DNA of 64,000 nucleotides from Pagrus major (lineage: Eukaryota; Chordata; Actinopteri; Spariformes; Sparidae): contig NC_133224.1 of NCBI RefSeq assembly GCF_040436345.1, positions 11,896,741 to 11,960,740 of the forward strand. Direction: 5' to 3'. Numbering within the stretch: position 1 is the first letter of the stretch; every line of letters starts with the position of its first letter. The position numbers and the translations under genes were made by a program. The notes beneath the pieces are model-generated. The model was not told the DNA's origin, ran no database searches, and saw nothing but the letters and a program-made list of their open reading frames with translations. Positions 13,601-26,600 of the stretch are shown here, piece after piece.

Positions 13601-16600
13601 TACATATTGCACCTTTAAGAGGAGCCAGCGCATATGTATACATTTGCTTCATTGTGTCTGATCCTTGTATATATGCACAGTCACATTGTGTGAATTAGTC
13701 CGTTAAAATGATAAGAGTCAGTGGTCGACATACCAGCTGCCTCGAAGATAAAGATGATTAGTCTGCATTGTGGTTTGTTTGATCTTCCAGCCCCCACAGT
13801 TCACCCACATGTTAATGTTGTCTTCTGCAGGACCTGCGAAGGGCAGAATATCAAATATCGCACATGCAGTAATGTGGTAAGTTCAGCACACTCATCTTTA
13901 TGTAATGGATGTCAGTGGAGCTTTCAAGTGGTTTGTGTTGAAATAAACTGAAAGAGAAAAGTGTGATTGAGAACTCAGTGTGGTGGAACTGTGAAAATAT
14001 TACCAAGGGTTTGAGTGAAAGTGAGTTCATTTTGATTTTGACATTCAGCGATTGCAGTCTCAACAATCCAATCCACCAAAATGTGTGGGAACACTCCTCT
14101 TTCCACAACAGAGTGATACTGTGTGCTTTGCACTAATCATAAGAATATTGTTGTTACCCTCAGGATTGCCCTCCAGATGCTGGTGATTTTCGTGCCCAGC
14201 AGTGTTCAGCTCATGCAGACGTGCGCTACCAGGGTCAGTATCATGAGTGGCTGCCTGTGTACAACGACCCGGACAACCCCTGCGCTCTCAAGTGCAAAGC
14301 CAAGGGCTCGGGCCTCGTGATGGAGCTGGCCCCCAAGGTGCTGGATGGGACACGCTGTTACACTGAGTCCTTGGACATGTGTATCAGTGGAGTCTGCCAG
14401 GTAATAGAAATAATCACAAGAATTTTTATGTTTGGACACTTACACCATTTTGGGGTCCCGAGACAGAATAGTGAGAAAATCAAAAAATGTGATTTTGATC
14501 CTTTTTTTATTAAGAGAATCTGAAAAATGTATCAGAGTACAGTCTCATAAGAGTGTGTTGTGAACAGTCACAGACTTGGATTTAATCGAATCAGTGGTTT
14601 TGTCTTGCCAACAGAAATTGCGAAACAACATTTTTGTTGTTCATCTTTCTCTGTGTTTTCTCTACAGATTGTGGGTTGCGATCATGAGTTGGGGAGCACA
14701 GCAAAGGAGGACAACTGCGGTGTCTGCAATGGAGATGGCTCTTCCTGCAGACTGGTGCGAGGACACTACAAATCCCAGCATGCTTCAGGAAAAAGTAAAG
14801 AATCTTTGCTCCTTTTTAAATTGAATATGATGTCTTTTAAACTCATGAATCTTGAGAAGCTTTGTCAAATTTGAAAAAATAACCCCTGATAATGCCATGT
14901 TGTTGCCATTTTTTGCCAAACTGTTGTTGGTTGATGGTTGTTGGTTTTTGGAGTTGTTGTTCCAACTTTAGGAGGCGTTCACATGAATTTTTGTAGCTGT
15001 GACCTAATTTTTCCGACATCACATGAATACACTATGATAAACGATGTGCAGTTGCATTATGGGAAGTGTAGGATCCAGTGATTTTGGGTCAAGCTACCCA
15101 TAATTGACTGATTAAAAGCCAGGATATCTCGGCACCTGCTGCTTCGAATTAGCCGTTTTTGTCTCTCGCAAGTCCTCTATGGAAGTGCAATACTAAAATC
15201 ACTGTAGGGCCCCCTAACAATAGATAACGTTTTAGCTTTTAAGGTAATGTGATTTATTTGTCCAAATTGAATTACAGTATTATTTTAAAAGGTTATCAGT
15301 TAGAATCACCATACGATGTTTTAATGACTTGATAAGTGTTCTGAGCACATTAAAAAGACATACGGCTCACCTTCTCGTGAAGGAATTTCCATATGTTAGG
15401 TCTCATAAGTCCATAGTCGTAAATGTGTTGATATACAGTACATCTCCCTCTCTGCTCACCCATGAGGGGAAGTTACACTGAGGTCATGCTCGGGGTCACG
15501 GGCTTCTGTGTGTGCAGAGGTTCCTCTTCCCCTCCTCACACCATCATATCTCAGTCACAGTGGATGGCTGTATTGAGCAGCCGGCGTAATAAGGTGTGCT
15601 TTCTCCCAGAAAACAGAGGTCACATTCTGTTCCTCCAGCATCTAACGTTCACTGAAATACTAAATGAATGAAACAGTCACAGACCGCGAAGTATCCTTCA
15701 GGGCTGGTATGGCATTACACTGTGTTACTACATGCACTGTTGTGCTGAATCTCCTTCCTCCCCTGGGTCGAACACTTCAGTCTAATTGCTGTTTGGGTCA
15801 AATCGGTCTCTGTTCTGATTTTATTTATATTGCCAGTTGTAATTATTTGGATTTTACTGCTATTTCAGATACTTCATGCTGCTATTTTCTCCCTCTGTCT
15901 GTTTGTCTCACTCAAGCTGAGGACACGGTTGTCGTCATCCCCTACAAGAGTCGCCATGTGCGTCTGGTCCTGAAAGGCCCGGATCACTTGTGTAAGTCCT
16001 GGTAGGTCCAGGGTGCCCTTCCATCCAAAACAGTTGAACATGATATTTGTATTTGGCGGTGGTTTTTATTGCCAAACTAGCGCACATTAAACACAAAGTA
16101 TTCTGCATGTGCTCTGTGAGTTTTACTGCAGGTCATTTTGATGATGTGTGATGCATAAGAATATTACTTTTCATTAAATATGTTATTCCTGCTTGACCTA
16201 TCTAATACACATCTTAACCAAATGATTAACCTTTTATTTCCTTTTCCGAAATATATTACATTTTGGGCTCTCTCGCAAAGACCGGTTTTAAAAGTAGCTC
16301 GGAGAAGAATAACCAGACGAGGTATTTATCTCTCCTCTTTGCTCTGGCTCTGAGAAGACCGAAGGCTTCCAGCAAATATCACTAATGTCAAAGTACTGGC
16401 ATCAAACTCCCAACTGGATCAAATCAATAACAAATGTTCCATCTCTCTACCTTTCCTTTGCTCCACGGTTAGTTTACAGATTGCTTCCTGAGTCAGGCCA
16501 AAAGCACGTCTTTTTCTGAATGGACAGATTTTTTCATTAAATATTTCCCTTGTCCTTTTTGGCCGAGGGCACTTAAATTGTAACCATCTGTCTGCAGACG

Positions 16601-19600
16601 ATGACTGCTGCTGGGTACTGGCTTATTCCTGTGTTTCCGTGTTGTTTTTGTTTAAATATCTGAATCTGACAAGGCCTTGTTAGGCCAGGGTTGAATTAAG
16701 GGTACTGCAGTGCTAGCCTGTGAGCAGACCTACATTAGCCTCCTGGTAGTGCTAAAGTGAGTCTGGGTGAAGGTCATCCTTGAGGAACTAAAGTCTCACT
16801 GTTTGAATCTGTTGTCTTGTCTGATTTGTCCATTTTGCTCTAGCTTTTCTGCTTTGTTTTTTTTGCTTTAGATGTGGAGAGTAAGACTCTACAAGGGGTA
16901 AAAGGTGAGCTGGACTTGGATAAATCAGGGCAGCACCACCTGGAGAACACCACCTTGGACTTCCAGAAACTTTCAGATAAGGAGGTCCTGAGAATCACTG
17001 GCCCACTCGGAGCTGACTTCACAGTCAAAGTAAGAGAACAAATATGTCAGTTTGAGTGACCTGAAGCTGCACTCATCAATACTGTTATATTAAAGGTGCA
17101 ATATGGAAGAATTTCAGTTGAAAACATCAAAATATTAACGAAAATTGTCAACAGAATGTGAAGAAATGACAGTTTGACGTTAAGACATCTATGTATTGTG
17201 TTTAAAATACCTACTAAATGTAGCATGCTAACCAGCTGGCTATGGCCCGTCCCTCAAAGTGACAAACCGACAGAGAATTCCCACCAAAATCTTTGGTTTC
17301 CCTTAGCTCTTTGCAGCTTTCCAAGTTTGCTTCTTTCGGCTCATTGTTTTGGTTTTGCAGCCCGCAACTAGCTGGTGAAAAAAGTGGAGTATTCAGCTGC
17401 TTAAGAACCAGATATTTTCCTCCGGAGTTGGTGGAGACCAAAAGCAGAGCAAAAAGTAGAGTGAATATTACATTTTTTGGATGGCCATGAACGTGAAAAA
17501 TGAATGCTAATCAGGCTTTGTAATTGCTGGATGTGTAAGGAAGCAACTGTTTGCTAACACGTTCAGAAGATCAACTTTACATGGCTGATGATACTACTGT
17601 TTGTCAGTGACGTGAAAACAGCTCGTTCTAAGTACTGCACTTAGAAAACATCTAAGTGCAGTACTGGCCAGTTTAGACGCAGAAAAGGCCTTTGATAGGG
17701 TCTGCTGGCCCTTTCTGTATTGCGTGCTAGAGAGGCTGGGCTTTAATGGTCAATTTGTCGGGTGCATACAGGCTCTTTACAGGGACCCAACTGCTAGAAT
17801 AAAAATCAATGGCCACCTGACAGGCAGTTTTAAGCTATACAGAGGTACCCGCCAGGGCTGCTGTCTTAGCCCCGCACTCTTTGCGATATTTATAGAGCCC
17901 CTAGCACAGAGTATAAGACAAAATAAAGAGTTGAGAGGAATCAACATAGCAAATGAGGACCATGTAATAGGACTCTTTGCGGATGACATTATTATCTATC
18001 TTCAAAATCCTAACTCAACACTCCCTAAACTCATGGGGACTCTGGATGAGTATGGTCAAAAGTCTGGTTATAAATTGAACATAGCTAAGACACAAATTCT
18101 CTCTTTTAATTACACACCAAGTAAAGATATTAGGCTGAAATATAAAGTGAAGTGGGAAGCAACATCAATAAAATACTTGGGTGTGTTAATTAGTCAGAAA
18201 CTTGATAATATATACGAAATAAACTACAAAATAATAAATGACAAGATACAAGAAGACATTAAAAAATGGTCCACACTAGGGTTAGACTTTAGTTCAAGGA
18301 TCGAGGCAGTGAAAATGAACCTGTTGCCAAGGTTACTGTACCTCTTTATATCTTTACCTGTCAGAATCCCAGACTCACAGTTTTTAATGTGGGACAAACA
18401 GTTATCAAGGTTTATCTGGGCTGGAGCAAGACCAAGGGTAAGATTTAAAACACTTCAAATTGACAAAGAACATGGCGGCCTTGCAGTACCAAACCTAAAG
18501 GAATACTATTATGCTGCCCAGATGAGATATTTTGTCTATTGGTGCTCTCCCGAGTACCAAGCTAGGTGGAAGCACATTGAACTGAACTTGGTTGATTCTC
18601 CACCGCAAACCAGATTAGGTGGAAAACAACACACAGACCACAAGGGAGGAAATCTAATCTTGGAGAATGCTTTTAAAAACTGGTATGAGATAGTTAAAAA
18701 GTATAAACTAGAAGGAGACAGTAAACTTTTAATTTGGCCTTCACAAACATCTCTGTTTAGTCCCGCTGTAACTGACATCACATTTGCAAGGTGGAGAGAT
18801 AAGGGGATTACAGCGATGTGTACACTCCTAGAGGGAAAAACTTTCAAAACTTTTGAAAAACTCAAAAGAGAATTTGGTTTAGAAAATGGTGACCTGTTTA
18901 GATATTTACAGCTAAGACATTTCTATGAGACAGTAATCAAAAGAGGAGTTTCTACAGAAGAAAACAAAGTGATTGAAGTATTCACTAATGCATATAAATG
19001 TACGCCTGTTAAGATTGTTTCTAAGCTATATAGAGGTCTACAGAAACAAAATGGAAGGAACTCACTATATGTGAAATCTAAATGGGAACGAGAATTGAAC
19101 ATTAAACTGTCTGACACTGATTGGCATTCTATGTGCAGAACTCAACAAACCTCCACCAGCTCTAAAAGATGGAGGGAGTTTGGATGGAAAAATTTAATTC
19201 GCTTTTTCATCACACCACACATCAAAAATAAACAAATAGGTGAACAGCAGCAATGTTGGAGGAAATGTGGGCAGTTGAGTGCCGATCACACACATGTTTT
19301 TTGGTCTTGTGTAAAACTGCAGGGGTTCTGGGACAGAGTGGTTCAGATTCTGGAAAAGATTTTTTCTTACAGGATACCCAGAGACCCCCGAACTCTGTAT
19401 CTGGGTTTGTCTCCAGAAGATACTATTCAAAAGAAGGACCTGTATCTTTTCAAAATATTGATCTTGGCATGTAAGAAGGCCATAACAAGAAACTGGTTGA
19501 AAAGTGACCCTCCAAGTCCAGGGCAGTGGCTGGATATTGTTGAGGAGATTTACTTGATGGAAAGACTGACTTACTGTCTCAGAATGAAAGCAGGGACCTT

Positions 19601-19751
19601 GGACCAAAGGTGGCAGAAATGGTTTGTGTATACGAAAAAAGAAGAATCTAATATGCAGCAGATGTAATGGACAGCGATGAAAGCTGCAACCAGAGGGGTG
19701 TGCCCCACATCCACTTGTTACTTTTTTACTTTACTCTGTTTTTTTTTGTTT

Positions 19752-19786
<35 letters not shown>

Positions 19787-19882
19787 CTTTTTCTTTTCTT
19801 CATCTTCTATCATTTTGGTGAATTGCATTGTTGTGCAATGACTCTTGTTTATGTAAAACAAAAAAGCAAAATAAATAAAGAG

Positions 19883-19917
<35 letters not shown>

Positions 19918-20596
19918 AAACAGCTCGTTCTAAGGCCCCCACTTGGTCAGTTGGACATTTTTGTTGAGAAAAGTAGTTGCAATACCTCCTTAACTTCGAT
20001 CGTCTGAACAGCAGATGTCATCGGGGCATTTTTGCTGTCTTTTCCGCAGCTCAACTCAAAACTATAGTTTTTTACAATGCAGAGCTCTGTCAATAGTGCA
20101 ACCAGCCAATCTTAGCTCAGATAAGGATTTTATTTATACAAACTCCTGGTGAACTTCCAGTGTCATGGAGAGTTCAAAGCAGATTTGATTTTGTTTGCTT
20201 AGATTTCAAGATATCGGAGTATGTGTGAGCCACTTAAATATGAAATCCGAACTACTTTTTTATCTATTCGTTCTCTCTGAGGGGCGACATGTTGTCGAAC
20301 CAGTGTGTCGTGGAGTGATAACAATAGTAGCACTTGCATTTGTCGTGCCAAATCCATTGATTGGTTTTATCTGTGATGTCTTTGGCTGCCGCACTTAAAG
20401 GTCACATATTGTAAAAAAGTGAGATTTCCATGTCCTTTTTGATTTTATCTAGGTGCCATATAAATACTGTGAAAGTATCAAAAAGCTCAATCCATGGAGA
20501 AAAGCACACAGCCCATATTAAACGACTTTTAAACGAGCAGTTCTGCAATGCCGTGACACAATTGCTACAACATCTTGTTCTGATTTTTTACATCGA

Positions 20597-20630
<34 letters not shown>

Positions 20631-23600
20631 TACGCCACGCTCACACATTCTCAGAAATAGGGCCAGTGAGTGGACATTAAAAATTCTGCAGGCCACGGAC
20701 CGGGAAACGCCTGTGAAAACTTCCCCCCTCGTAAACACAAGTTAGGATCTGACAATAAATAGAAATTCGGGAGACAGAAATCTGAGAAGCTATAAATGCA
20801 TAATTTTCTAATCTGTTACAAGGCAGACGGCCAATTCATATCGCAGTGCTGGAAAAGGTTTGGACACATGGAAAATCATATTAAAAAGTTGCCAGACAGT
20901 CTTTCCACTGTAAACACATGAATGTGAATGAGTGGCAGTGGAGTTTGATTTATACGTGTTGTAGGCATAATCTGGCTTTGGGCTGTTCTTCAATAGGGTT
21001 GAGGTGTGAGGTTAGAAGAAAAATGTTTGCTGATATGAAATGTATATATATGTTTTACTAGAAGCTGTTTGAATCTGCAAAAGCTGAAATTTCAGGTCAC
21101 TCACAGTCAAATTCCTCCAATGTCTCTATGTAAAAATGTTCAAATAGCTAGATTCCACTATCTTTCAGTCATTTGTTGGCACTGTTAGTGAACAAAATGG
21201 CTACTATAATCTGAGTTGCCTTTCCCTCCAGTCTCACATCTTGACTCATTAGTTGTTTCACCCGCTTTCACCAGCTTCAATGCTAAGCTAAGCTAACCGG
21301 CTGCTGGCTGTAGCTTCATTTAACAACAAACTGGTTGCAGTCATCATCCAATGAAAGCCTTGCCGTGGCGTATGTTCTTCAAAAATAGCAAACAGATTTA
21401 GTTGTCGCACTTTAAACACTGTTTCTGTTTCTGTAGGTGCAGTTTGCCAGTGGAGCAGACAGTGTGGTCCAGTACATCTACTACCAGCCCATCATCCACC
21501 GCTGGAGAGAGACCGACTTCTTCCCTTGCTCCGTCACATGTGGTGGAGGTAAGCAGGGAGTTGCACGCTGCCACTAAGTACTTTACAGTAGCCAGCAATA
21601 TTGCCAGCCACGCGATTGAAATCTGTGATATTAACTTTTTTTTTTGTTTGTCTGTAGGGTACCAGCTAACCTCAGCGGAGTGTTTTGACCTCCGGAGCAG
21701 CCGTGTGGTTGTGGATCAGTATTGTCATTATTACCCAGAGAACATCAAACCTAAACCAAAACTCCAGGAGTGCAACATGGAGCCCTGTCTGGCCAGGTAA
21801 GATACCAGACCTCTTACACTAAGCAAAACACAGTTATAACTACAGACATCCATGTTCATGATCGCAATTTGTGTAATCCTAATTTCTTAACTGATTCTGT
21901 CGTTTAGTGACGGCTACAAGCAAATTATGCCATACGACCTCTACCACCCCCTGCCTCGGTATGTACCCCCCACTGTGACAAGAAGCACAACACATGTTCT
22001 GACATTTACCAAATCTCCGTCCATGACTTTATGAGCAACCTTTTATAATGTCAGATGGGAGAGCAGTCCCTGGACCGCCTGCTCCACCTCCTGCGGCGGA
22101 GGCATCCAGAGTCGCTCAGTATCCTGTGTGGAGGAGGACATGCAGGGTGTCATCACCCCCACTGAGGAATGGAAGTGTCTCTACTCCCCCAAGACGGCTA
22201 TCCTGCAGCCCTGCAACACCTTCGACTGCCCCATCTGGCTGGCACAGGAGTGGTCGCCCGTAGGTGACCTTTTTATTCTGTTTTAGAGCATTTTTTTAAT
22301 CGTCCTCACTTGTTTATTATTTCTATACAGTATAAAGACAGGATAAGGCCCAGGAAATTAAGTTTAAATACCACACTGAGCCTTAATTGATTAAAGTTTT
22401 TCTTTCGTGAGACGCTGTAAAGCATCATAAAATTCGAAAAGTTGAGAAAGTTCAGCTGAAAATGCCTAGGAACCAAATATAAAAATAGCTTTCTCTTTGT
22501 GTGCTGTGGCTGTTGCAACCTGGGAAGTCAAATATGAGCAAATGGTTCATTCGTCTTTTCAGTCTGAATCACCACAGTAGGTTTTAATTAGCCAATGGCA
22601 GAAAAATAAGCATGATTAATTGTCTCAGGGAGAAACAAAAATATACTCGGCAGACAGTCTGAACTGGGATTTCATCTCTTCAGGCATTTTCACCATGATG
22701 GGAATAGTTGCAACCACTTAAAGGGTAACTCCACCAATTTTACACACTAGAGTGTCTTTTCCATGTTACCTACATTACCCACAATGCAATTTAGCCACTT
22801 AATGACATCACTGGAGGCGATTTATCAGATTACATGTAGCTTCCTCTGGAGCCACAAAAGACTTTATACTAGTTTTTGTCACATATGAATTGGTACTCCG
22901 CAAGAGCTGTAAACGGTACAATGAGTAAAATTGGTGGAGTTGCCCTTTAAGTGGAAAATTCCTTAAGAGATGATAATATCCCTTGCTGTGTTATTCAGAG
23001 TAGCACTGCTGAGCTCATATGGACTTCTTGGAGCACAATGTGGCTTTAAGGGAGACATTTTAATCAGAAGGGAAAGCTCTTCATTGACTAATTGTTGTAT
23101 TGCCTAAAGAAACTAAATAAACAAACTGGCTTTGTTTACATAACTGAATAAAGTGAATAAACAAACTGACCTTAAAGGACAACACAGTTTCATACTGTTA
23201 TACTTTGTTTATATGTGGCGGACCCTGCCACCTTTTCTAGCTTCAAACAGTGTTCTGGGTACCTTATTTTCCTCTGAGAACAGCTTGTTTATTCAGTTAT
23301 GGAAAAAATGAATGTTTCTGAGTTTGTATTATTACCTCATTAATATTGTGAATTTGTTTGAATTTCTTCTCCAAAACTACATAATGCCCCTTTAAACTCT
23401 ACCTTTGCCAAACACATCCAGATTATAAACATCTGGATCAAACACTCCTGTTTAGCCTACTTATTTGCCATAGTTGCTGTTACATCAACCAGAAAGGTCC
23501 CCTACAACTTCCTTCTGGGGATGTTTTAACCTCCCCAGTTATACAGGCACAAGCAGAGGCACAGGGAGTCAAATTTGTGGCCCCCTGAAAACCTGGGATG

Positions 23601-26600
23601 CTGTTTACCTAGCACATTCTTCCTTGTGAACTTGCCTTTAAATGCTTGTTTTGGCAGAAGAGACACAAAGTTCTCCCCTGCGCAGAGAGCTGCAGGGATT
23701 TTTGGAAGGTCTCTTTCTCTACTTCCCTTGAGTCCAGGGCTTTCTGAGGCTTTCTGTCAAACACAAGCAGAGATTCAACATGTTTGCCTGTCATTTTATC
23801 AGTAATTTATAGACTGTATCTCCTGTCACCATTAGTGCACGGTGACCTGTGGTCAGGGCCTGCGCTACAGGGTGGTGTTATGCATCGATCACAGAGGACT
23901 CCATGCTGGAGGCTGCAACCCCACCACCAAACCACACATCAAGGAGGAGTGCCTGGTGACTGTGCCCTGCTATAAGTCCATAGGTAGGTCACATGTCATG
24001 TTTTAAACCACCAAAGTTGTGCTTATTTCAAGAATAAAATAGCATTTCTCTTGTGATTTGTATTTTCTGGGTGTTTTTTTGTCCAGATACGCTCCCAGTT
24101 GAGGCAAAACCTGTGTGGCATAAGCAGGCCATAGAGCTGGAGGAGGAGATCGTCGTTACTGAGGAACCAACGTAAGTACCAGGCACCCCACAAAAAAGGA
24201 TATCAGTGGGATCACAGTGATTTTAAAACATCTGTATTTGCTTCTTCCCTCTATTGAAAGCAGCAGGAGCTGCAATTCAAACTCTGAAGTATATGATTCT
24301 GCTTATTAACTGCTGCTCTGCACTACAACCATATACCTGCGATTTACTGCCAGAGGTGAATGTTCTGTTGAAACCATCACAGGTGTCGAGGTCATATACC
24401 ACAAATGAGTTAGGTGGATGCAACTGCTAAGGCCATAAATGACTCTCAAGCTTCATGACCCAGGAAAAATCAGGGGAAATCTAATTCTTTAAATCCCTCT
24501 GCAGGGCTAAGGCAGCTAAAGTCAGATCCCAGATACACAGTTTCAACAAGAGTTTTCCCATCCCAGAGCTCTGGATTTACCCGGAGGTGGAATTGAAGTA
24601 GACGGGGCCCGGTGCCTCCATGAAACCAACATAGTATCATGTTTTTGCTCGTGTCCACAGCCATTCACAGAGCGCACGTCTCTTTGTACACCCAGGTGTG
24701 CCACATATTTGTCGGACATGGTCGCAGGACAGTTGTGTAAAGAAAAGAAAAGAAAAGAAGAACCCAACCTCCCCGAAGTTGGATGTTTAATGTTGTTTTG
24801 CTTCAGTGAAGGTGTGCATTGTCAGATCCAAGAAATTGATATGCTGTATGGGGTTGTTTAAGGTAAAGGGGTGGCTAGCTAAAGGTGAAAAAGTAAAAAC
24901 ATCTTTTTGGAAACCAGCATATTGTTCGGTCACTGGCCACCAGCATTACCTCAGCGAGCTTCAGATGTTCCAGATGTTCTTGTCCCACATATCAATTGAC
25001 TAATAAAGGCTGTCCTCTGAAGATGGACAATGTTTGGACTCTACCCAGCGTCTTGCATGACTTGCATTAGCGACCATGTTAGCCAGTTCAAAACATCTGT
25101 TACTTTGACTTATCTTTGGAACGGGAGAGAGGGAGAGAAACACCAAAACATGTGATTTCGCTCTATTGCAAAAAGAAAAAAACATGTATTTCCTCCAAAA
25201 GCACATAAATATCTGTGTATAATATGCAGTCGTTCACATGCCAACAACAATATCTGCCTACCATATGGGGCCAGGTTACGGATGTGAGAGGAGAGAGAAG
25301 GAAATTCCTGCGTTAGACTTATTGCACCTCCATTGCCAGGCCTTATGCCTGCCCTGAGCCACCGCTGCGCAACTGCTTGAAAAATTAAACCCATATATGT
25401 TCCACAGCTTTTTTTTTTTTTTACCTCACCACCACCATGAGTCAATACGATGGAAATTTAATTGATATGATTAACATGGGGGTTTAACGGATATCACAAA
25501 AAATGTGTTGTTTCCGTTCCACGAATGAAATCAAGATTGTTTTTGAACCGACAGATGTGCTTTAACCGCGCATGAAGATAAACATTTCTGCGGGTTCACG
25601 TGTTGACTTTGTTGCCTGTGCTCCAAGGTCTAACTGCCGGTGATTCATTTGTTTGTCCAACACACAATGAGTCCCCGAGCACTCATAAAGAGCCAACTTT
25701 TCTGTAATTATGAGCTCTTTATTGAGGCATCTTATAAAACAGCAGGGCGCCCTTGTATTGTGGTGAGGCTGCTCCAACGAGGAAGAACGCTGCAGATTGG
25801 TGCAGGCGGCCATGTTAATAGATACCTCTGCTTATCAGTGATGATTCATGCTGTAGGAAACTACTTTAGTAGTTCCATAAACTGAGAGGGCACAATTTAC
25901 TGGAACCATTAGGCTGAAATGAGCTGAATAAGCATTACGTACTGGGGTGCAGGAACAATCGGGAAGCATGGAAATGGTAATGATTTGTCAGGTTTCCTAC
26001 GTTTGAACAACTTGCAACATAGAACACAGTAGTATGACATAATCCCAGCATTCAAGCTTTCAACCCCGAGCATGAAAATGACCGCCGCATGAATATTGTT
26101 AATGATGTCTTTTTCTTGTAATAAATTATCTTGTCATTTTGAGAAATGGGCCTTTGAGATAACGAGATAAATTAACCTGTTATCACGTGAAACTGGGCTT
26201 TGTTATCTCTAACAACACAATTTAAAATAAATAAATAAATTGCCAACAGGTCCGTTCTTGGCTTCTGTACTTTTTTGCTAAGCGTCTGCACCACCATTCA
26301 TAACACTTGTGACATTTGGCTCTTTTTCTGACTGTCTGCAGTAGTTTTAGTATGTTTATGATTCAGTTTTGTTCAGCATAATGCAAAACTAAATCTAAAC
26401 GAGCGCTGTTTATAACCACCTGTCACCTGACTAATGTGGTGTTTTGAAAATCCCTTTTAAGTGTATCCGCTAAATGAAACAGTGATGAGCTCAACCCCAG
26501 ACAGGACAGCTGCTGAATGGTGTAAACATTTGGGCGACCTCCAAGCGCTTTGTAGTCATCATCAGGTACATAACTGGGTATAATGAGAACAGTATGCCAC

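Larger units (their letters stand above)
8584..13830 (+). other. ADAMTSL1 intron 2
   Basis: About 5.2 kb. It holds an interspersed repeat at its very start (about 8600-8725), a GGA repeat, facing TG and CA tracts, and a MITE near the end. One 118-codon open frame at 9389-9745 has no splice context or recognisable motif and is not called a gene. Confidence 0.7.
17614..19933 (+). mobile_element. 5'-truncated L1/Tx1-like LINE with 18-bp target duplication
   Basis: An 18-bp direct repeat, GAAAACAGCTCGTTCTAA, flanks the insert at 17614-17631 and 19916-19933. The insert (about 17632-19915) carries the 3' half of a LINE ORF2, a 3' UTR with a long T-rich run, and a terminal poly(A) of about 28 bases. 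The truncation lies in the reverse transcriptase domain. The perfect target duplication and open reading frame indicate a recent insertion. It sits in ADAMTSL1 intron 7 in the same orientation as the gene. The first 15 bp form an inverted copy of the following LINE sequence (see findings). Assignment to the L1/Tx1 group is from the RT and C-terminal motifs. Confidence 0.93.

Noticed and set aside
17724-19667. 647-codon open frame as a host gene
   Set aside because: It is the ORF2 of a LINE with RT motifs, poly(A) and a target duplication, not a host gene.
25110-25445. 111-codon minus-strand frame
   Set aside because: No conserved motif and no promoter or splice support; probable chance frame in intron 13.
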